64,000 bases of DNA, taken from contig CAVNZM010000008.1 in assembly GCA_963693365.1 (NCBI GenBank), forward strand, positions 4,092,001 to 4,156,000, written 5' to 3'. Source of the stretch: Amoebidium appalachense. Taxonomy: Eukaryota; Ichthyosporea. Made by a program: the position numbers and the translations under genes. Of the stretch, positions 43,577 to 64,000 are shown one piece after another (the first letter of the stretch is position 1; every line of letters starts with the position of its first letter). The notes below the pieces were generated by a model. The model saw only the letters and a program-made list of their open reading frames with translations, was not told where the DNA came from and did not search any database.

Positions 43577-43916
43577 CCCCATGTGGCTTTCTTTTTCCAT
43601 CTCCCACCTTCCCCCTTCTCCTTTACCTCCCCTTCACCTCCTCGGGGGGGGGGGGGGGGGAACCCTTACAAACAAAAAAAAAGAACTTGGTCGTTCTCTT
43701 GTTGATGAGGGTGACGACCTCGGAAATGTCGGGGTGGGTGCAGCCGGGGCAGGGGGGTTTGACTTCGAGTCGGGTGCCGTGGGGGGGTTTGGAGACGCCC
43801 GGCCCGGAAATTTGGGTGTGAAGACGGTGGAGGACAGAGAGAGAGAGGAGAAGGAAGAGGAAGAGATGGGGCTCATGGGTACTCACGGTATGTGCCTGAA
43901 AGTTTTTCTCCCCCCT

Positions 43917-43962
<46 letters not shown>

Positions 43963-44355
43963 CCCCCGCCCTCCTTAGCAATACACTAATATTTCTACCA
44001 CCGACGCCACCACCACCATACGGCCAATGACGCCACCACCACCATACGGCACCACGTGCACCACCACCATACACACACAAACTGTTACACCCATGCATCC
44101 AGAGCAGCCACGGCTGGTATTAGTACATGCCAACCTATCAACCCATATTTTAAATGGGAAGGAAAAAGTGTTTCTGACAAGGAAAAAAAAAGAAAAAGGA
44201 TAAATGAGTTCGAGAACGTATTTTAGTTTTCCGGGATATTCGAATCTAATAATTCTGATCCAGGGGGGGGCATCGGGCTGCCAGATGACGTCCACGCCCA
44301 ACCCGAAGTCGACCTCAAGGGGGTGAGGGACACGGCTTGGGATATGTTAGGCTAG
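40772..44355 (+). CDS. acidic Gly-rich disordered protein, four exons, 192 aa
   Basis: Exons 40772-40934, 42628-42747, 43684-43887 and 44264-44355, all introns phase 1 (579 nt). The protein starts MEDLDFIMAARESG (a second ATG lies at 40793). It contains EDLADAGTGAGVGD in exon 1, GGFGETGDVMGIADNPLYRR in exon 2 and DDLGNVGVGAAGAGGFDF plus a Glu-rich stretch (DREREEKEEEE) in exon 3. The C-terminus is LPDDVHAQPEV then DLKGVRDTAWDMLG. The [DE]-D-[LFY]-x-[DN]-[AV]-G-x-G motif and uniform phase-1 introns link it to the gene at 15818-18425. No signal peptide, membrane helix or known domain is seen; the function is unknown. Poly-C runs follow the donors of exons 2 and 3. Confidence 0.7.
41777..41893 (+). 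repeat. (CA)n microsatellite
   Basis: A long, nearly perfect (CA)n array in intron 1 of the gene at 40772-44355, flanked by CG-interrupted CA sequence. Confidence 0.95.
42314..42580 (+). repeat. poly-C with (CCCA)n blocks
   Basis: Poly-C at 42314-42329, 42359-42378, 42413-42432 and 42542-42578, separated by (CCCA)n blocks; two tandem units of about 53 bp at 42314-42410. They lie just upstream of the exon at 42628. Confidence 0.8.
43160..43580 (+). repeat. poly-C and CA cluster
   Basis: Poly-C runs at 43171-43192, 43255-43273, 43326-43361, 43401-43426 and 43531-43574, and a CA tract at 43437-43492, all in intron 2 of the gene at 40772-44355. Confidence 0.85.
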
Positions 44356-44729
44356 AATTCGGAATTTTAGATTGCGGGTTGTGGAACTTCATAGAAAGAC
44401 CGCAGTCCTGGAGTAATTTTCAGTATATCCAAAAGTTTGATTTTTGCACTCCGGTTGAAAATATTACTGTTTGTATGTATCAATATCATTTTCAGGGCTT
44501 GTGACTTCTCCAGGGGGAAATTTCATAGGAAGTGAGTGACATATTGTATTGGAGGAGCAAAGGACAAGTGTGATATTTTCCACAAAGTTAGCACTTTTAC
44601 ACAGTACTATTCCATAAAGTTATGATATGTCAGTGACAGTGGTGGTTTCTTGTGTATCCATGCACACATACGTGCCGCACTGGCTGGTGACCACACTTCT
44701 CATTTCATACATTATTCCGAGTCCAGACT

Positions 44730-44776
<47 letters not shown>

Positions 44777-44834
44777 CCCCCTCCCTCTCTCCCCAATTGC
44801 AGCGGGGTGTGTGTGAGTGTGTGTGCGCGCGTGC

Positions 44835-44879
<45 letters not shown>

Positions 44880-44895
44880 GTGTGCGCATGCGTGT

Positions 44896-44937
<42 letters not shown>

Positions 44938-44970
44938 CAGTGTGTGTGTGTGTATGTGTGCGTGTGTGTG

Positions 44971-45014
<44 letters not shown>

Positions 45015-45750
45015 GCCATTTGGGGCGGGGGGGGGGGGGGGGGGGGGGGGGGGGAGGGGGGCTGTCTTGCTGGACACAGGTTTTCCCCAGGAACAAACAC
45101 TTTATGATTTAATTTCGCATTACCTCCTACTAAAAAAAGGGTTTGCATACATCTAAAACAGCCAATTATTACTGTGAATTCTGCCCTAGATCAAGGGGTT
45201 AAGCATTGACAAAACCCCCGTTCGGCTTTCGAAAAGGTGTGTAGGTGGAGTCCATTGATCTTTGGATGTGTGGTAAAGAGCCCATTACAGCTTGAATATA
45301 CCTGCGTGATAGATTTGACAGTGTAAACAAATTATTACAGTTTAGCGCTTTCGGGGTATTCTATAACATCATTCCCTTTACTAGAAATACACTGTTACAA
45401 CTAACAAGCTGCTACCTGTATCATGGCATACGAAAACTGAGCATTTAACAAACACGTGACTGGTCAACTTTTCACATGTGACGATTGCCATAAGAACTCC
45501 CCCCCCCCCCCCCCTCCCCCCCCCCCCCCCTCCTCCCCTTTTTCTCCCTGCACCCCTGCATTTTCAGGAGGAGGGGAGGAAAAAAAAGAAGAAAAAAAAA
45601 AGAAAAAAAAAAAAAAGAAAAAAAGAAAGAAAAAAAAAACTCGTCAATGCTGACACATTCAATGTGAGGGCACGAAAATGTTCTTCCTCCCCCCCCCCCT
45701 CACCCTCCCCCCCCCCCCCCCCCCCCCCCCCATCTACGATCTACGATCAC
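44356..45750. other. convergent intergenic region
   Basis: Between the stop of the plus-strand gene (44355) and the stop of the minus-strand kelch gene (45751). It contains poly-C 44731-44773, long GT/GC alternating tracts 44810-45010, poly-G 45028-45054 and poly-C/poly-A around 45500-45640. No gene is seen. Confidence 0.55.
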
Positions 45751-51403
<5,653 letters not shown>

Positions 51404-51501
51404 TCAATCGGCGTTTCAATAGCTGATGATAGGGATGGGGTGAGGCACACAGGCCGGCATTTATCAACTAGGCAAAAGTCACAGGGGAAGAGATCCTGGT
51501 G

Positions 51502-51506
<5 letters not shown>

Positions 51507-51597
<91 letters not shown>

Positions 51598-51777
51598 CGT
51601 GTGTGTGTGTGCGTGTATGCGTGTGTGTGTATGTGTGTTTGTTTTTGTGTGTGTGTGTGTGTGTGTGTGTCCATGTGTGCGCGGGCGTGTGTGTGGGCGT
51701 GTGTGTCCGTCTGTGCTTGTGTGTGTGTGTGTGTGTGTGTGTGTTTGTGTGTGTTTGTGTGTTTGTGTGTGTGTATG

Positions 51778-51845
<68 letters not shown>

Positions 51846-51870
51846 TGTGTGTGTGTGTTTGTTTATGTGA
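51507..51870 (+). repeat. interrupted (GT)n tract, about 360 bp
   Basis: A GT array with GC, GTTT and CC interruptions upstream of the kelch gene start (51403). No gene. Confidence 0.95.
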
Positions 51871-52717
51871 GCAGAAGCATGGAACGTCCTGACTGCACCA
51901 TTAAATGCTGCCGTAAGATCCCATCCACTCTGACTGGGGTCTCAGATGATGTAATGATATCTTCAAGGGTAGGAGGTGCATGGGATCAAAACCTCTTATT
52001 GACAAAGCTTCTGCACGGATCCTAAAAACAAGGACTTTCTCAAAAGATAGATGGCGAAAATGTGTCTTAAGTGTATGAGGTTATGTAGATGTATGTGTTC
52101 GCATCGAGGGGGTCTTGACGTTGGTGTGGATCCACCGCGGGATGGGATCGGGTTTGGGTCGAGGAAGAGTGGTGTTGGTACCGGTGGTGGTGGTGGTGGG
52201 CCACCACGGGGACAGGGCGGGAAGGGAGGGAGGGAGGGGGGGATGTGCTCCAAACCTATGTCACTGTGTATCCCATAGCTATCTATTATAGTTTCTCTGA
52301 GTTAATCATTTTGTTGTGCAAGTTCGGAACTTAGATGAGCTACCAACCACTTGGCTTGGGATGGACTTTGACGGACTCTGTCTGTGCTACCCTGGTGCAC
52401 GCCCCCCTAGCCCCTCTCCCTCCCTCCCGCCCTCCTTCCCTCCCTCCCCCCCCCCTCTCCCTCCCTCCCTTCCCCCCCTTCCCCTCCCTCTTCCCGCGAC
52501 TTCCTCCCCCTCTACCCCCTCCCCCGTCTCCCCCTCCCCGTCTCCCCCCCTCCGTCTTATCCTTCCTCGCCCCCTCCCCTCCCCCCGCTCCCCGCCCCTC
52601 CCCCCCTTCCCCCTCCATCCCTTCCCTCCACCCCTCCTCATTCCCTTCCCTATCTACCTACCTCCCTCCCTGCCTCCCCTCCCTCCCTCCCTCCCTCCCT
52701 CCCTCCCTCGCTCTCAG

Positions 52718-52855
52718 CCCCACAACATCATTACCGTAAACCAGGAAGCTTACCTAATGTGTAATAAGACGAGTGTCGACTTTTCAACTTCCCTCGAGTT
52801 GGATCTCTGGATCCAGGCGAATCTCAAACCATACTGCGTCGTCTGTCAACAACAG
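52718..52855 (+). CDS. orphan internal exon, unknown gene
   Basis: A 46-codon open segment bounded by a strong acceptor (long CCT/pyrimidine tract then CTCTCAG) and a donor (CAACAG|GTGCTG). It encodes PHNIITVNQEAYLMCNKTS and then LELDLWIQANLKPYC. The H-x(8)-A-Y-x-x-C spacing loosely recalls copper-site regions of plant-type cupredoxins, but one exon is too little for a call. No partner exons are identified in 51900-54500. Confidence 0.35.
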
Positions 52856-53187
52856 GTGCTGGTCTTGCAAACGTACCTGCCATAGAGCATTGTCCTATCA
52901 TCACTTGCCATATATAAAATGAAGGCAAATGGCAACTGATCATGAAGACGAACCTGAAAACAGCCAGCATACATATGATTTGTAAAATTTGGTCAGAACC
53001 CAGGGAAGTTTTGTGGGGATTGCGGGATATGTATTGGACGAGATAACTGATGAAATATCCGACTGTTGGTCCAAGGGGGTTAAGGTGTTGTCGTTCTCTG
53101 TCCAGATACACCCGCAAAAATACTTATACACTTGTAGCCCTGCCCGATGCCCCGTTCTAAGCAAACTTCATTATGGGAAAAAAAAAA

Positions 53188-53245
<58 letters not shown>

Positions 53246-54581
53246 TGCTTGATATGCCGTACCAACGCAGCAACGAGAACTTGGGGAAAAGACTATCTAT
53301 CCACCCCTCCTTCTATGACGTCACAAGAGAGGGCTATGTACGTCGATATCGATGGTTGTCTGCTTCCAGATCTGGACCAATGAAACGAAATTTTAATCCT
53401 ACTGTTGATACGAGACTTTTTATTAATTAGAAATCATTGGTGTGTGGAAAGTGAGTCTGCAAACAAAAAGAAAAAAAAAAAAAAAAAAAGAAGTGGGTCT
53501 ATTTGAAGGGCGTTTTCACAGCATTGTGTTTCTTGGTGTCTAGTGTGGAGACCTAATAATAGCTAATATTAGCACCAAGTATCTGAGTGTGTCCTGCGCA
53601 GTGAAGTGTTTCCACGTGTTTTTGGGCTTTAGATAACCAACACCGTGTCATGTGTGTCTTCAGCGCGAAATTTCAACGAAGATTCAGAAATTATTAATTA
53701 CTATCACGGGTCGAGCCCTAGATATAACAACACCATGCGTACACATGCGCAACTTAGTATTTATTGATCCGAAATTCCCATGATATCCATATGCGGTCAC
53801 TATGCGAGCAATAAATACACGCGCGTATGCAATCTTCCCACTTTGCATGCTGCACATTAGAGTGGGATACACGACACTTTAAGAATTTGGCAATAAACAT
53901 GCACGTGATATACAAAGATATGTACAATAGAAAAAAAACCCCCCGGGATATTCTTAATGTTCCGAGGGAAAATTTAGCTGACAGATAACAAGAAAAAAGC
54001 AGGTGATACTAGGTAAATATACTTGGATATACCTAAGCAAAAATATATCTAAGAAGTTGCAAAGTAAACAAGGGCATAAAAGCATGGATAACCATATGCA
54101 TGTCGACATACTGGAAATATATACAAGCTGAAGTGTGTCTCAGTGCACGCAAATTGGCATACTTTTATCATTGCAAGGGTAACCGTTGTCATAGGTTGAA
54201 GAAAATGGGTGGGTATACGTCTGCTAATTCGAAAGTCATAATGTACACAAATCATATGAATTATTGTGCGGGGAAACAACAACAATGCATGTTCTAACGT
54301 ACACAAAGGGTCTTTTGCTAAGTATTCACTTATCTATTTATTGAATATTTGCCTCACATGTGAGGGTAGGAAAACAACGGCGTACGTAAACATGAGTGCT
54401 ATTATTGCGAAATGATGCTAAGATTAACCATACATCAGGGGGAATGGGAACTCCGGGAATGAACATCCCAGCGTCGAAAAATAGATATCTCATTCAATGA
54501 TAAGTAATCACAAGTATCTTAATGTTTCATATTTCGTCTATCTCGAGAAAAATGATATCACCCTAAATCTGTAAATTCTTC
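52856..54581. other. region without a recognised gene
   Basis: Holds a (CA)n tract (53191-53242), an A-rich tract (53467-53490) and AT-rich sequence. A minus-strand AATAAA (TTTATT, 54337-54342) about 240 nt past the kinase stop is a likely poly-A signal for the gene ending at 54582. Confidence 0.5.
54337..54342 (-). terminator. minus-strand AATAAA poly-A signal
   Basis: TTTATT on the plus strand, 240 nt downstream of the stop codon of the 7TM-tyrosine kinase gene. Confidence 0.4.
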
Positions 54582-62555
<7,974 letters not shown>

Positions 62556-63099
62556 TTTTGCTAAGCTGCTGTAACAATATTCTTTAATCTAACCGTGGCA
62601 TGTCAAGAAGTAAAAGTGATGTTGGATAGTTTGTCGATGTTTGATGCGAACGTTAATTCCGTATGTTTTAGGTGAGATGTGGCTTTCGGCCGATGTTCAT
62701 CACCTGCCATCACGATTACACTTGTTTCTCTTACGTGCTAATGCGTTGATGTTTGCTTCTTTTTAACCACTAAGCTCATTCCCTCCTACCTACACGCTAC
62801 TCTCCAATATTGGAGCCACTGTGCTCTATATGTGTACATAGTTTAGAAATGAACCAACCGAACGCCTCCGTCGAGCGCTAGCGAGCGGCGCAGCGCGCAA
62901 AGCCGCATGCAAGAAAAAGTTTTTATCCTAGATATCTTGAGGGTGGGATAGTTAAGTTATGTCTGAAGACCACCAAGGCCCTTCATACAGTTTTAGTATA
63001 GCAATGTATCCTCTAGAGAAAAAATAAAATACTGACACAACACATTTATTGTTAGATTTACAAAAAAAAAGAAATAAAAAAATAACATATGCCTAAGTG
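62556..63099. promoter_or_regulatory. upstream region of the 7TM-kinase gene
   Basis: AT-balanced DNA free of long simple repeats, unlike the introns. A GC-rich patch (62868-62910, CGTCGAGCGCTAGCGAGCGG) is the only striking element. No core promoter motif is assigned. Confidence 0.4.
63045..63050 (-). terminator. possible minus-strand AATAAA
   Basis: TTTATT on the plus strand. It would serve a minus-strand gene ending near 63110 if that gene exists. Confidence 0.25.
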
Positions 63100-63104
63100 C
63101 CGTG

Positions 63105-63292
63105 GTTATGTGGTTATATCCAGAATATCCCAGAGGTCAGCTTCGTAAGAATCGGACCCCCCCGGGCCTCAAGGTCCCCCCTGAGAAGTCCGGCCCCACC
63201 CGAGCCCTCCTCAAGGGGGTCACAACAGGGTATCTCCTCAAATTTGCATGAAGAACAAATTTATCTTATGATCCTCATATCCTCGCCCATAG
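63105..63292. other. exon-like GC-rich island, strand unresolved
   Basis: High-complexity island with coding potential on both strands. On the plus strand an acceptor-like ATATCCAG (63121) and a strong donor ATAG|GTAAGT (63292) bound an open frame starting NIPEVSFVRIGPPRAS. On the minus strand a frame from about 63237 reads EIPCCDPLEEGSGGAG and ends SGIFWI and TAA. The Gly/acidic minus-strand frame resembles the style of the other Gly-rich genes here. Neither can be chosen without transcript or homology data. Confidence 0.3.
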
Positions 63293-64000
63293 GTAAGTAA
63301 TCCAACATGACCAACAGAAATGTAGCCATTTAAAAAAATAAACGAATAAAATATTGTTTTAGTTGTATGTATCTATAGCTATATAGATACGCAGATTTGC
63401 AAGCTATTACACTTATGGTGAAGGTGATGGTAAAAAGTACAAAAACTTGAAAATTCGCAATCTGGAGAGCACAAAGTACGAGTCACCATGGGTGTTGGGA
63501 GGTCGTTCCGTATGTGCGCCCGATTGGATTCGATGGTGACCTTTCATTGGCTGTAGATTGGTGATGTTGGTTGATACGATAACAATGGAGTACACATACA
63601 CATAAAGTCTTGAACTGAACATTGTCCATCGCTGTCCAAAAAATTCATGAAAGCTAATGATATGTCTAAACATGATACCGTGCCTCAAAATTTACGTACT
63701 TGTACGACATTTTTTTTCTCCTTTTGACTGGATTTATTCGACGGAAAGATATGCAAGTATGCACGGCATACTGAGAAGACAATAAAAACTTCACGAGATT
63801 TCTATTCATTAAATGTGGTGCATTAGCGCAAGATCATTGGATGTTTTGTTGTTGAGGAATCTAACCGATCTTTAAAAATCCCGTTTCTTGCCCTGAATAT
63901 ATCATCCGGGATATATTACGAAAAATAAGCCACAGGCTACATGACCACCAAAATAACCGACTTCGAAAGAGCCACAGCGATGAAATAAAAAATAAAACAA
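63293..64000. other. right end of window, no gene recognised
   Basis: AT-rich DNA. Open frames are short with no clear splice partners. A CCAAT-like pair (CATTGGCTG near 63545) is present. Confidence 0.45.

Overview
This is eukaryotic nuclear DNA, probably from a unicellular relative of animals (holozoan). All recognisable genes are split by GT-AG introns with consistent phases, and one encodes a tyrosine kinase with the HRDLAARN signature typical of the holozoan family. The species cannot be told from the sequence. Most of the 64 kb is intron and intergenic DNA packed with poly-C/poly-G, (CA)n/(GT)n and poly-A/T tracts, so most long open frames here (runs of P, G, H-T or C-V) are artefacts of simple sequence. 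I built gene models by joining short high-complexity islands whose splice sites and phases agree. No search was run.

Layout. 155-4647 (-): four-exon gene for a G/Q/Y/P-rich repeat protein. 6845-8086 (+): tentative 70-residue protein. 10716-15312 (+), 15818-18425 (-) and 40772-44355 (+): three small acidic, Gly-rich, probably disordered proteins built largely from phase-1 exons and sharing a D-x-G-x-G motif. The first carries an inverted copy of its second exon inside an intron; the second has a tandemly duplicated exon. 20902-23456 (+): ribosomal protein eL36. 25189-30496 (+): probably mitochondrial GST-fold protein, followed by a tandem duplication of its last-exon end. 40105-32107 (-): nine-exon histidine phosphatase (RHGE family). 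51403-45751 (-): secreted or membrane-anchored six-kelch protein. 52718-52855 (+): orphan exon. 62555-54582 (-): nine-exon, 763-residue protein in which a seven-helix membrane domain is fused to a cytosolic tyrosine kinase and a tyrosine-rich tail. 63100-63300: unresolved exon-like island.

The 7TM-tyrosine kinase is the strongest biological find. Its nine exons join without a phase conflict, the loop charges obey the positive-inside rule, and the main kinase residues are present, so it reads as a one-polypeptide receptor kinase in which the sensor resembles a GPCR. The second theme is intron architecture: many introns have a sense-strand poly-C run just after the donor, and in many the (CA)n tract runs straight into the acceptor AG. 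Two places (26287-26299 and 16693-16817) show reading-frame conflicts at C/G homopolymers, from sequencing error or real slippage.
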